From: Gammaproteobacteria bacterium
GTDB taxonomy: Bacteria > Pseudomonadota > Gammaproteobacteria > Pseudomonadales > Pseudohongiellaceae
DNA: 64,000 bases
NCBI GenBank assembly: GCA_009844085.1
Contig: VYCF01000072.1
Location: forward strand, 232,021-296,020
Direction: 5' to 3'
Shown here: piece by piece, positions 17,266 to 25,787 of the stretch
Layout of the letters: every line of letters starts with the position of its first letter
Numbering within the stretch: the stretch's first letter is position 1
Translations under genes and position numbers: made by a program
Notes under the pieces: model-generated
Databases searched by the model: none
Seen by the model: only the letters and a program-made list of their open reading frames with translations
What the model was told of the DNA's origin: nothing

Positions 17266-18531
17266 GTGCAGTCGAAACTTTCCGTACGCTTTCTGACACG
17301 CCTGTTGTCAGCCCTGTTGATTTTCATTGCCGTTTTCGCCACGGCCCAGGAGCGCGATCCGGTGCGGATCGGGTTCATGGATCCGCTGTCCGGCCCCTTC
17401 GCCTCGATCGGCACCAGCGGGCTGACGGTGCTCCAGTTCTCCGCCGACTATCTGTTCAATTCCAGGGGAGGAATCCTTGACGGACGCATGATCGAGATCG
17501 TGCCGCTCGACAACATGCAAAGCCCCACGGAAACGCAGATCCAGTTCCGCCGCGCCGTAAGCGAGGGATTGCAGATCGTCTTTCAGGGCAACAGCTCGGC
17601 GGTGGCGAACGCGCTCAACACCGCCGTGGAGCGGCACAACCGGCGCAATCCCGGCCAGGAAGTGCTCCAGATCAACTATTCCGCCGTGGATCCGATCCTG
17701 ACCGAAGAGAATTGCAGCTTCTGGCATTTCCGCTTCGACGCCCACGCGGTAATGAAACTCAACGTGCTGACCGATTTCATCGCCCGGAACGAAGACATCG
17801 AGCAGATCTACATCATCGGGCAGGACTACTCTTTCGGCCACGTCGTCGCCGAAACTTCCGAACGCCTGCTGCGCGAGAAGCGGCCCGACATCGAGATTGT
17901 CGGCAACGAATTTCACCCTATCGGCCAGGTCAAGGACTTCACGCCCTACGTGACCAAGATCGTCGCTTCAGGCGCCGACGCGGTCATCACCGGCAATTTC
18001 GGCGCCGACATGGTCTCGCTGGCGCGCTCGATCATCGATTCGGGGCTCGATATTCCGATCTACACCTTCTACGCAGCCTATGACGGCATAACCGCGACCC
18101 TCGGCGCCGACGGCAAGAACCGTATCCGCCTCGTGCACAACGAAAGCGCCAATCCGATTCCGACCGAAGAGCGCAAGGAATTCTATCGCGCGTTCAAGGC
18201 CAAACATCCGGATCGCGACGTCACCCAGCCGCGCCTCCCGCTGGCCCTGTCGATGATTGTCGAAGCCATGGAGCAGACCGGCAGCACCGACCCTTACGAC
18301 GTCGCCCTGGCGCTCGAGGACATGCGTTTCACTTCGATGAGCGGCGAAGAAGTATGGATGCGCGGCGCCGATCACCAGATCTTCCAGGCGCTGCACGTGT
18401 CGGTGCAGACCGACGAAGGCATCGAGTTCGACGCCGACAATTCGGGCTTCGGCTTGCTGACCGAATACATGGTGCCGGGCGAGGAGACCGTCGTGGAAAC
18501 GAGTTGCGAAATGAGGCGACCGCGGCGCTGA
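17266..18531 (+). CDS. ABC transporter substrate-binding protein, branched-chain amino-acid/urea type
   Basis: A 421-residue periplasmic binding protein. A signal peptide (to about residue 28, AVFATAQERD) precedes VRIGFMDPLSGPFASIGTSG and FNSRGGILDGRMIEIV. The order with two permeases and two ATPases downstream matches the liv/urt layout. Start is GTG. The permease gene follows after 19 bases. Substrate identity cannot be inferred: members bind Leu/Ile/Val, urea, short amides or aromatic acids. This protein differs clearly from the other Peripla_BP_6 protein at 507-1679. Confidence 0.9.
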   Translation: MQSKLSVRFLTRLLSALLIFIAVFATAQERDPVRIGFMDPLSGPFASIGTSGLTVLQFSADYLFNSRGGILDGRMIEIVPLDNMQSPTETQIQFRRAVSEGLQIVFQGNSSAVANALNTAVERHNRRNPGQEVLQINYSAVDPILTEENCSFWHFRFDAHAVMKLNVLTDFIARNEDIEQIYIIGQDYSFGHVVAETSERLLREKRPDIEIVGNEFHPIGQVKDFTPYVTKIVASGADAVITGNFGADMVSLARSIIDSGLDIPIYTFYAAYDGITATLGADGKNRIRLVHNESANPIPTEERKEFYRAFKAKHPDRDVTQPRLPLALSMIVEAMEQTGSTDPYDVALALEDMRFTSMSGEEVWMRGADHQIFQALHVSVQTDEGIEFDADNSGFGLLTEYMVPGEETVVETSCEMRRPRR

Positions 18532-18550
18532 CGAGGGACGAGCGCGGCTG

Positions 18551-19501
18551 ATGCCGGAAATTCTCGTATTCGCGACCTTGAACGGCCTGGTCACCGGGCT
18601 GTTGCTGTTCATGCTGGCGAGCGGTCTTACCGTGATCTTCAGCATGATGGGCGTGCTCAATTTCGCCCATGCCAGCTTTTACATGCTCGGCGCCTATTTC
18701 GCGTATTCAATCAGCCTTTATTTCGGCTATTGGACCGGGCTGATCGTCGCGCCGCTGATCGTCGGCGTGCTCGGCGCACTGGTCGAGCGTTACGGGCTGC
18801 GGCGCGTGCATCAGCACGGCCACGTGGCGGAACTGGTGTTCACTTTCGGCCTCGCCTTCCTGATCGAAGAAGCGGTGCAGTTCTTCTGGGGGGCGGACAC
18901 CAAGAACTACCAGACGCCGGACCTGCTCGATTTCCCGCTGTTCACGCTGTTCGGCCAGGAGTTCTCGGCCTATCGCGGTTTCATGCTGGCGATTTCGCTC
19001 GGCATTTTCATCGGCCTGTACCAGGTGCTTACCCGTTCGCGCGTCGGTCTCATCATCCAGGCCGCGATCACCCATCCGCACATGGTGTCGAATCTCGGTC
19101 ACAACGTGCCGCTGATCTTCACCGCTGTATTCGGCGTCGGCACGGCGCTGGCGGGCCTCGCGGGCGTGATCGCCGGGCCGGTCCTGACGACCTTTCCCGG
19201 CATGGCCCTCGTGCTCGGCAGCATCGTCTTCGTCATCGTCGTGATCGGCGGACTCGGCTCGCTGCCGGGCGCGTTCCTGGCCTCGCTGCTGATCGGCTTG
19301 CTGCAGTCCTACGCCATTGCCGCAAATGTCGGCATGCAGGACCTGCTCGATCTGCTCGGCCTGGAGTTCCCGCGCAGCCATCCGCTCGATGACCTGTGGA
19401 CCCTGAACCTGGCCCAGATCGCGCCGATATTGCCGTTCCTGCTGCTCGTGCTCGTGCTGATCTTTCGCCCTACCGGCCTGATGGGTAAACGCGAACAATG
19501 A
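18551..19501 (+). CDS. Branched-chain amino-acid-type ABC permease (LivH-like)
   Basis: A 316-residue integral membrane protein with about eight hydrophobic segments. It opens with ATLNGLVTGLLLFMLASGLT, has NFAHASFYMLGAY (the usual LivH motif) and ends LIFRPTGLMGKREQ, as in the family. GAGGGA lies upstream. The stop overlaps the next permease gene in an ATGA. It forms the channel with the LivM-like protein. Confidence 0.93.
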   Translation: MPEILVFATLNGLVTGLLLFMLASGLTVIFSMMGVLNFAHASFYMLGAYFAYSISLYFGYWTGLIVAPLIVGVLGALVERYGLRRVHQHGHVAELVFTFGLAFLIEEAVQFFWGADTKNYQTPDLLDFPLFTLFGQEFSAYRGFMLAISLGIFIGLYQVLTRSRVGLIIQAAITHPHMVSNLGHNVPLIFTAVFGVGTALAGLAGVIAGPVLTTFPGMALVLGSIVFVIVVIGGLGSLPGAFLASLLIGLLQSYAIAANVGMQDLLDLLGLEFPRSHPLDDLWTLNLAQIAPILPFLLLVLVLIFRPTGLMGKREQ

Positions 19502-20763
19502 ACGGGGTGACCGCAATCAGGGCGCTGGCGGCGAAATCGGGCGTATGGGCCGTTTATCTGGCGGTGCTTCTGCTGCTGCCGCAACTGTTCGACTCCATCC
19601 TGGCGATTTCGATCTTCAACCAGATGGCCATCGCCATCGTATTCGCGCTCAGCTACAACATGCTGCTCGGCCAGGGCGGCATGCTCTCCTTCGGTCATGC
19701 GGTCTATTTCGGCCTGGGCGGCTTTCTCGCCGTGCATGCGCTGCTGATGATGGAGAACGAAGCCGTCTATTTCTCGATTGCCTTCATTCCCCTCATCGGC
19801 GGTCTGACCGGCTTGCTCGCGGGCGTCTTCGTCGGCAGCTTCTCGACGCGCAAGGCGGGTACGGTGTTCGCGATGATCTCGTTGGGAATAGGCGAACTCG
19901 TGGCGGCCTCCTCGCTGATCTTTACCGGCTTTTTCGGCGGCGAAGCCGGGGTGAGCGGCGACCGTACATTCGGCCCTCCGCTATTCGGGATGGATTTCTT
20001 CAGCGATGTCGACGTCTATTATCTTGCGGCCTTCTGGGTCTTCCTTTCCACCTTGTTCATGTACCTGTTCACCCAGACGCCGGCCGGGCGCATGGCCAAC
20101 GCCGTGCGCGACAATCCCGAACGCGCCGAATTCATCGGCTATAGCGCGCGCTGGGTACGCTTCATCTCGTTCTGCGCGTCGGGCATGTTCGCCGGCGTGG
20201 CCGGCGGCCTGTTCGCGCTCAACTACGAATTCCTCACCGACGAGAATCTGAACCTCGTGACCTCGGGCCGGGTGCTGCTGATGGCCTATATCGGCGGACT
20301 CGGCTTCTTCATCGGGCCCATCATCGGCGCGATCGTCCTGACCCTGATGAACTTCCTGCTCAGCAATTACACCGAATTGTGGCTGTTGTACCTCGGCATC
20401 ATGTTCCTGCTGACGGTGCTGTTCCTGCCGCGTGGATTCGCCGGCTTCATCATGATGCACCGCCTTGCCTGGCTGCGCGGCAGACTGCATACCCTGGCGC
20501 TGCCGTACCTGCTGACCGGCCTGCCGGCGCTGTTGTTCATACTGTGCGTGATCTGCCTGCTCGAACTTTCTCATACGGCCGAGCCCGAGTTGCATTTCCT
20601 GGGCCTCACCCTGGCGCAGGACTCGGTGCTTGTCTGGACCGGACTTTTACTATTCGCCACGCTTGGCTGGTACTTGACGAAGAAATCGGCGCCAGGGCTG
20701 CGCAGAGCCTGGGAAGCGGCCAATGAGCCCGAAGCGGACGCCGCGCAGGAGCAATTCTCATGA
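19498..20763 (+). CDS. Branched-chain amino-acid-type ABC permease (LivM-like)
   Basis: A 421-residue permease with about ten hydrophobic segments. Family features are ALSYNMLLGQGGMLSFGHAV in the N-terminal third and GRVLLMAYIGGLGFFIGPII in the second half. A C-terminal extension of about 90 residues, with two further hydrophobic segments, goes beyond the usual LivM core. Both ends overlap neighbours by ATGA (19498-19501 and 20760-20763), so translation is tightly coupled. Confidence 0.92.
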   Translation: MNGVTAIRALAAKSGVWAVYLAVLLLLPQLFDSILAISIFNQMAIAIVFALSYNMLLGQGGMLSFGHAVYFGLGGFLAVHALLMMENEAVYFSIAFIPLIGGLTGLLAGVFVGSFSTRKAGTVFAMISLGIGELVAASSLIFTGFFGGEAGVSGDRTFGPPLFGMDFFSDVDVYYLAAFWVFLSTLFMYLFTQTPAGRMANAVRDNPERAEFIGYSARWVRFISFCASGMFAGVAGGLFALNYEFLTDENLNLVTSGRVLLMAYIGGLGFFIGPIIGAIVLTLMNFLLSNYTELWLLYLGIMFLLTVLFLPRGFAGFIMMHRLAWLRGRLHTLALPYLLTGLPALLFILCVICLLELSHTAEPELHFLGLTLAQDSVLVWTGLLLFATLGWYLTKKSAPGLRRAWEAANEPEADAAQEQFS

Positions 20764-21512
20764 GCATCCTGTCCATGAGAAACCTGCGCAAGAACTTCGG
20801 CGCCACCGAGATCATCCGCGGCGTCGATCTCGACATCGAATCCGGGGAAATACACGCCATCATCGGCCCCAACGGGGCCGGCAAATCGACGCTGTTCCAT
20901 CTCATCAGCGGCAAATACTCGCCGACGGCGGGCTCCATCCGCTTCAATGACCGGCAGATCGAAAACCTGAGTCCTTTCCGGATCAACCGGCTGGGAATCG
21001 CCCGCAGTTTCCAGGTCACCAACATTTTTCCGCGCCTGAGCGTCTTCGAGAATATCCGTTGCGCCCTGCTCTGGTCTTCGGGTTACGGCTACTCCTTCCG
21101 ACATCTGCTCAACCGCCAGCGGGCGCTGAACGAAGAAACCAGAGAGGTGCTGGAAAAAATCGGCCTTGCCGGCAAGGCGCAGATTCCCGCCGGCGAGATC
21201 GCCTATTCCGAGCAGCGGGCGCTCGAACTCGGCATGGCCATCGCCGGCGGCGCCGAACTGATCCTGCTCGACGAGCCCGTCGCCGGCATGAGTCATAGCG
21301 AAGCCGACAACGCGGTGCGCCTGATTCGCAGAATCACCGAAGGCAAGACCCTGGTCATGGTCGAACACGACATGAATATCGTCTTCGATCTCGCCGACCG
21401 CATCAGCGTGCTGGTCTACGGCAAGGTCATCGCCTGCGGCGCGCCGGCGGAAATCCGCGCCAATGCGCAAGTGCAGGAAGCCTATCTCGGCGAGGCGCAA
21501 GCCCATGCCTGA
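20760..21512 (+). CDS. ABC transporter ATPase (LivG-like)
   Basis: A 250-residue ATPase with Walker A GPNGAGKST, Walker B LILLDEPVAGM and a C-terminal EHDMNIVFDLADRISVL H-loop region. The signature motif is divergent: AYSEQRALELGMAIA replaces the usual LSGGQ or LSYGQ pattern, though the Gln-Arg and following residues fit LivG. It acts with the LivF-like subunit at the cytoplasmic face of the transporter. Confidence 0.92.
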   Translation: MSILSMRNLRKNFGATEIIRGVDLDIESGEIHAIIGPNGAGKSTLFHLISGKYSPTAGSIRFNDRQIENLSPFRINRLGIARSFQVTNIFPRLSVFENIRCALLWSSGYGYSFRHLLNRQRALNEETREVLEKIGLAGKAQIPAGEIAYSEQRALELGMAIAGGAELILLDEPVAGMSHSEADNAVRLIRRITEGKTLVMVEHDMNIVFDLADRISVLVYGKVIACGAPAEIRANAQVQEAYLGEAQAHA

Positions 21513-22212
21513 CGCCATGCTGGAAGTAGGCGACCTGCACGCCTGGTATGGCAAGAGCCACGTGCTGCAAGGCGTCAGTTTCGAGGTGGCCCAAGGCGAA
21601 ATCGTCAGTCTGCTCGGACGCAACGGCGTCGGCCGCTCGACGACGGTGAAAACGATCATGGGCGAGGTCGAGCCCCATGGCTCGATCCTGTTCAGGAACG
21701 AGCAGATCGCCGGCCGCAAGAGTTACGAGATCGCCCGGCTCGGCCTCGGCTACGTGCCCGAGAACCGGGAAATCTTCCCCACCCTGACGGTGCGGCAGAA
21801 CCTCCTGCTCGGCATGAAGTCGACCACCCCTTCCGGGCGCTGGAGCATCGAGGAAGTATTCGCCATGTTTCCCTTGCTCGCCGAGCGCGCCGACGTGCAG
21901 GGCGGGGCGCTCAGCGGCGGCGAGCAGCAATTGCTCAGCATGTGCCGCACCCTGATGGGCGATCCCGACATGGTCATGATCGACGAGCCCACCGAGGGAC
22001 TGGCGCCGAAGATCGTCGAACAGGTCGGCAACCTGCTGCTGGAAATCGCCGGCCGCGGCGTTTCCATCCTGCTCGTCGAACAGAAGCTCAACATCGCCAT
22101 GCGCATATCGAAGCGTCTCTATATCATGGGCCACGGCCAGGTAGTCTGGGAGGGCACGCCGGATGCGCTGACGCAGGCCGGCGACGTAAGGGCTGAATGG
22201 CTTGAGGTATGA
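21505..22212 (+). CDS. ABC transporter ATPase (LivF-like) with Arg in the Walker A motif
   Basis: A 235-residue ATPase with signature LSGGEQQLLSM, Walker B MVMIDEPTEGL and H-loop LLVEQKLNIA. The Walker A motif reads GRNGVGRST, with Arg44 (CGC) where nearly all ABC ATPases have Lys. The start at 21505 overlaps the LivG-like stop by 8 bases; the frame is open to 21463, but that start would give an atypical N-terminus. The Arg change could weaken ATP hydrolysis on this half, although asymmetric pairs exist; whether it is common in close relatives is not known to me. Confidence 0.9.
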   Translation: MPDAMLEVGDLHAWYGKSHVLQGVSFEVAQGEIVSLLGRNGVGRSTTVKTIMGEVEPHGSILFRNEQIAGRKSYEIARLGLGYVPENREIFPTLTVRQNLLLGMKSTTPSGRWSIEEVFAMFPLLAERADVQGGALSGGEQQLLSMCRTLMGDPDMVMIDEPTEGLAPKIVEQVGNLLLEIAGRGVSILLVEQKLNIAMRISKRLYIMGHGQVVWEGTPDALTQAGDVRAEWLEV

Positions 22213-22216
22213 CTTC

Positions 22217-23203
22217 ATGAAAATCCTCTTGCCGATGCTGCTTGCGGGGTTGACTGTCTTCGGCGCGCCCGTCGCCGCCTGGGATTCGGTCGGCCATCGG
22301 GTCAGTGCTCAAATCGCCGTGGAATATCTCGAGCCCGGGGTTCGCGAACGGCTCGTCGCCATCCTGCGGGGGCATCCGCGTTTCGTCGAAGATTTCCTGG
22401 AGCAGGTTCCCGGCTTTATCGATACCGGCGACGAGCTGGAATTCGATGCCTGGTTGCTGGGCCAGGCGGCATTCTGGCCGGACATCGCCAGAGGGCTGCC
22501 ACGAGGCGAGAGGGCCCGCTATCATCGCGGCAACTGGCATTACATCGACGGCGCGTGGCTGCGCGACGCCGCCACGGCGCAGGGCAATGTCTATGTCGGT
22601 ATCGATCCATTTCCCGATATTGCAGGCCCGGCCGTCGAGGCGATTCGCGGCGAATCCGATGTGGATAACGTGGTCGTGGCGCTCGACTACAACATGCGCC
22701 TGCTGGCCGACCCGGCCACGGAAGCGGGGCAGCGCGCGGTCGCCCTGTGCTGGGTGCTGCATCTGGCCGGCGACATTCACCAGCCGCTGCATACGGGCTC
22801 GCTGTTTTCCGCGCAATTGTTCGAGTCCGGCGACGCCGGAGGCAATGGTATCGACACAAGTGACGGCAATCTGCACGCGGTCTGGGACCGAGCCCTGCGC
22901 GAACAGGGAATCCTCGACAGCGTCGATTCCATAATCGATGCAATGCAGTCAATGGACTTGAACGAAATCGAGTCCGAGCCGCTCGACTGGACCGCCTGGA
23001 TGCACGAAAGCCGCGCCTTGATGACCAGCGTGGCGTATCCCGAAACTGTCGAGCGGGAAATCCTCTCCGCCGAACGTATGGGCCGCGACATGCGGGAAAT
23101 CGAGTTGTCCGAAGACTATCTCGCCGAAATGCGCCGCCTGTCCGGACAACGACTCGGCCTGGCGGGCTTGCGCATCGCCCTGCTCTTCAATCGAAACCTG
23201 TAG
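22217..23203 (+). CDS. Exported S1/P1-family nuclease
   Basis: A 328-residue secreted nuclease. The signal peptide ends in PVAAWDSVGH, so the mature protein begins with Trp, whose N-terminus binds zinc in S1/P1 enzymes. Other zinc ligands are visible in GNWHYIDGAW, HLAGDIHQPLHTG and NLHAVWD. The ATG at 22217 was chosen over an upstream TTG because it starts the signal peptide. It follows the LivF-like gene by 4 bases and may be transcribed with the importer, suggesting extracellular nucleic-acid scavenging (inference). Confidence 0.9.
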   Translation: MKILLPMLLAGLTVFGAPVAAWDSVGHRVSAQIAVEYLEPGVRERLVAILRGHPRFVEDFLEQVPGFIDTGDELEFDAWLLGQAAFWPDIARGLPRGERARYHRGNWHYIDGAWLRDAATAQGNVYVGIDPFPDIAGPAVEAIRGESDVDNVVVALDYNMRLLADPATEAGQRAVALCWVLHLAGDIHQPLHTGSLFSAQLFESGDAGGNGIDTSDGNLHAVWDRALREQGILDSVDSIIDAMQSMDLNEIESEPLDWTAWMHESRALMTSVAYPETVEREILSAERMGRDMREIELSEDYLAEMRRLSGQRLGLAGLRIALLFNRNL

Positions 23204-23215
23204 TTCCCTCCCTCC

Positions 23216-23242
23216 GTCATTCTGCGCGCAGTCGCAGAATCT
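23216..23242. repeat. Palindromic intergenic repeat, copy A
   Basis: The unit contains ATTCTGCG at 23219-23226 and its inverse CGCAGAAT at 23233-23240, separated by CGCAGT. Nearly identical to copy C at 27072-27099. It lies in the short gap between the nuclease gene and trpE(G) and could form a hairpin in either transcript. Confidence 0.75.
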
Positions 23243-23261
23243 CGTCAGTTATGGCGCAGAC

Positions 23262-25496
23262 TCAGAGAGATTCTGCGACTACGCTTCGCTTCGCGCAGAA
23301 TGACTTGTCCACCAGCGACAACAGGTTGTGGATCAGCCGGGAACCGTGTCCGTTTTCCAGGCTCATGATCGACTCCGGGTGAAACTGCACTGCCCATATC
23401 GGAAGTTCGCGATGTTCCACCGCCATGACTACGTCGTCCGTCCGCGCCGTAACCTCAAGGCAATCCGGCACCGTGGCTGCGACCAGCGAGTGGTAGCGTC
23501 CGGCCGGGAACGATTCGGGAAGATCCCTGAACAATTCGCTGTCTTCACGGCTGATTTCCGATTGCTTGCCGTGCATCGGCATGGACAATTGCCGCAACTC
23601 GCCGCCGAAATATTCGACAAGGCCTTGCAGGCCGAGGCAAACGCCGAAGGTCGGGATATTCAGCTCCAGCGCGCAGGCGATCGTCGCCGCGACATCGAAT
23701 CGTTGCGGTACGGACGGTCCCGGCGACAGGACCAGCAGATCGACGTTTTCGCGCTTCAGGTAATCACGGGCGGCCTCGGGGCGCAGGGTCAGCAATTCCG
23801 CGCCGAGACGCCGGAAGCAATCGCCAAGGCTGTGTACGAAGGAGTCCTCGTGGTCGACCATGAGTACGCGCATGTGCGCGAATTCCGGGCCCGCCTCGAA
23901 AGGCGCCGCGGACGAAATCGGTTTCACGGGCACACCCATCGCCTGCATCAGCGCCCTTGCCTTGAGCCGCGTTTCGTTCTCCTCTTTCTCCGGCTCCGAA
24001 TCCGTCAGCAAGGTTGCCCCGGCCCGGACTTCGGCCACGCCGTCCTTGATGCGAATCGTGCGCAAGGTCAGGCCGGTATTCAGATTGCCGTTGAAGCCGA
24101 TATGTCCCATGGCGCCGCCATACCAGCGCCGGGGCGACTTTTCGTGCTTTTCGAGATATTGCATGGCCGACAGCTTGGGCGCGCCGGTGACGGTCACCGC
24201 CCAGGTATGCGACAGGAAGCCGTCGAGCGCGTCGAAACCCGCCTTCAGCGTTCCCTTGACGTGATCCACGGTATGGATCAGCCGCGAATACATCTCGATC
24301 TGGCGCCGGCCGATGATCTGCACCGAACCCGGCTCGCAGACGCGCGCCTTGTCGTTGCGGTCCACGTCGGTGCACATGGAAAGCTCGGATTCTTCCTTGG
24401 TCGAATTGAGCAGCCGCCGTATCTGTTCCGCATCGCTCAAGGCATCGCCGCCGCGGGCTATGGTTCCCGAGATGGGACAGGTTTCGATGCAGTCCCCTTC
24501 GACCCGAACGAACATTTCCGGTGAAGCGGATACCAGATACTCCCGTTCGCCGAGGTTCATCAGCGCGCCGTAAGGCGCAGGATTGGTTTCGGCCAGGCGC
24601 TTGAACACTTGCGCCGGGCTGTCCTTGCAGGGAGCGAAAAAAGTCTGGCCGGGAACGACTTCGAAAAGGTCGCCGCGGCTGAAATGCGCTTTCGCCCTTT
24701 CGACTCCGGCCGCGTACTCGCCGGGTTCGTGGTCGCACTCCCGCTCCACATCGGTCGCGGGAACAAACGGGGTGGACGCGGAGCCGTTCCTTTTCAGTCC
24801 GCCGGTAGTTTCCCCATGATGCTCGCGGCCGGGTGCGCGGCAGATGAAATCGTAGTTGTAAGCCCGGGCCTGTTCGAGGCGGTGGTCGGCGACGAGAATC
24901 CGGTCAGGCAGATAGAGCACGAGATCGCGGTCGTCCGGATTTCGCGATTGATGCCGTTCGATGTCCTCGAACTGGAATGTCAGGTCATAGCCGAAAGCGC
25001 CGTAAAGCCCAAGAAACGGATCCTCGGGGCTGTGGAACCAGTTCACCAGCGCCCGCAACGCGGAGAACACGCTATGCTGGCGGCTGCGGTCCTCCTCGCT
25101 GAAGCCGGCTTCGGCCTCGCGGATGTCGGCATGGATAGTCGACTGTTCCCGGCGTAACTCGCGCACGGATTCGCAACAGGCCAGCGCCCGTTCGACTTCG
25201 GCAAGCAGGATTCCGCCGCGGGAATTGAGCGCGTCTATCGTCAACTTGCGGCCGCGCCCGGTCAGGCGCAAAGGCGGATTGACAAAACCGATGTCCCAGC
25301 GCGTATAGCGTCCCGGATATTCGAATCCGGATCGCAGCAGCACACCGGGCGAGCCGTCGAGCGAATCGACGAGATCGTCCATCGCCGCCGCATCGTAGTC
25401 GAGTTCTTCGACCGACAGGTGTACGCGTACCCCTCCGCCGGTCTCGTGCCGGTATTGCCTGCCCGGCTCCAATCGCATGTTTCCATTTTTGCCCAT
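23262..25496 (-). CDS. trpE(G): Fused anthranilate synthase TrpE-TrpG
   Basis: A 744-residue fusion. The TrpE half (to about 520) shows SGTIARGGDAL, RLIHTVDHVKGTL, AVTVTGAPKLSAMQYLE and RAGATLLTDSEPEKEENET. The TrpG glutaminase half shows VLMVDHEDSFVHSL, the catalytic Cys in FGVCLGLQG, and QFHPESIMS with the His-Glu pair. It makes anthranilate from chorismate and glutamine. The start at 25496 has GGAGGA seven bases upstream; the frame is open to 25571. The last dozen residues (from FCAKRSVVAESL) and the stop lie inside palindromic repeat copy B. An attenuator and promoter lie upstream. Confidence 0.93.
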   Translation of the reverse strand: MGKNGNMRLEPGRQYRHETGGGVRVHLSVEELDYDAAAMDDLVDSLDGSPGVLLRSGFEYPGRYTRWDIGFVNPPLRLTGRGRKLTIDALNSRGGILLAEVERALACCESVRELRREQSTIHADIREAEAGFSEEDRSRQHSVFSALRALVNWFHSPEDPFLGLYGAFGYDLTFQFEDIERHQSRNPDDRDLVLYLPDRILVADHRLEQARAYNYDFICRAPGREHHGETTGGLKRNGSASTPFVPATDVERECDHEPGEYAAGVERAKAHFSRGDLFEVVPGQTFFAPCKDSPAQVFKRLAETNPAPYGALMNLGEREYLVSASPEMFVRVEGDCIETCPISGTIARGGDALSDAEQIRRLLNSTKEESELSMCTDVDRNDKARVCEPGSVQIIGRRQIEMYSRLIHTVDHVKGTLKAGFDALDGFLSHTWAVTVTGAPKLSAMQYLEKHEKSPRRWYGGAMGHIGFNGNLNTGLTLRTIRIKDGVAEVRAGATLLTDSEPEKEENETRLKARALMQAMGVPVKPISSAAPFEAGPEFAHMRVLMVDHEDSFVHSLGDCFRRLGAELLTLRPEAARDYLKRENVDLLVLSPGPSVPQRFDVAATIACALELNIPTFGVCLGLQGLVEYFGGELRQLSMPMHGKQSEISREDSELFRDLPESFPAGRYHSLVAATVPDCLEVTARTDDVVMAVEHRELPIWAVQFHPESIMSLENGHGSRLIHNLLSLVDKSFCAKRSVVAESL
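23266..23304. repeat. Palindromic repeat, copy B, overlapping the 3' end of trpE(G)
   Basis: ATTCTGCG at 23270-23277 is inverted as CGCAGAAT at 23294-23301, with the longer spacer ACTACGCTTCGCTTCG, followed by GAC. It belongs to the same family as copies A and C but has a longer loop. It overlaps the end of the trpE(G) coding region. Confidence 0.75.
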
Positions 25497-25503
25497 CACG
25501 GGT

Positions 25504-25509
25504 TCCTCC
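25504..25509 (-). promoter_or_regulatory. Ribosome binding site of trpE(G)
   Basis: GGAGGA on the minus strand, 7 bases before the ATG at 25496-25494. It sets the trpE(G) start 25 codons downstream of the longest in-frame ORF. Confidence 0.7.
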
Positions 25510-25545
25510 GCTTGGCCTGCCGGAGCCGTGACTGGAACGATTACT

Positions 25546-25612
25546 GGGAAGAAACAGAACGACCGCCACAACTCCGGGCGGCCGGTGAAGAATTATTCAG
25601 GATTCTTCCGGC
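25546..25612 (-). promoter_or_regulatory. Transcription attenuator of trpE(G)
   Basis: Two mutually exclusive hairpins are visible on the minus strand. The antiterminator-like one pairs GCCGGAAGAAT (25612-25602) with ATTCTTCACCGGC (25593-25581), 11 bp with a 2-base bulge. The terminator-like one pairs GGCCGCC (25583-25577) with GGCGGTC (25567-25561), followed by a T-rich stretch. The arms overlap at 25581-25583, so only one can form. A ribosome stalled at leader codons 5-9 would leave the antiterminator free; one reaching the leader stop would cover it and favour termination. The layout is seen directly; function is inferred. Confidence 0.7.
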
Positions 25613-25658
25613 AGCCCTCGTTGGGAAACAGCCAGAAGTAAAAATACGCTCTGTTCAT
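25593..25658 (-). CDS. Aromatic-codon leader peptide of trpE(G)
   Basis: A 21-codon ORF, too short for usual gene calling: MNRAYFYFWLF then PNEGCRKNPE and TAA. Codons 5-9 are Tyr-Phe-Tyr-Phe-Trp and codon 11 is Phe, an enrichment expected of an attenuation leader. The ATG lies only about 2 bases from the transcription start predicted from the promoter at 25667-25695, so it has no room for a ribosome site and would be translated leaderless, as described for Sinorhizobium meliloti trpL. It has one Trp codon instead of a run, so it may sense all three aromatic amino acids (inference). Confidence 0.7.
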   Translation of the reverse strand: MNRAYFYFWLFPNEGCRKNPE

Positions 25659-25666
25659 GGGCGGCA

Positions 25667-25695
25667 ATCTTGCACCCAACTTCGGCAGAAGTCAA
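25667..25695 (-). promoter_or_regulatory. Sigma-70-type promoter of trpE(G)
   Basis: Minus strand: -35 TTGACT (25695-25690), 17-base spacer, -10 CAAGAT (25672-25667). Transcription would begin near 25660, at the leader ATG. The serine hydrolase gene starts divergently at 25788. Confidence 0.6.
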
Positions 25696-25787
25696 CGTGC
25701 TATCGAATTCATCGCGTCTGCATTCCAGAATTCGCCCTATGCTGCTAAGCTTGGGCGCCATCGGAAAGCAACAGAGAGAACCAGATC

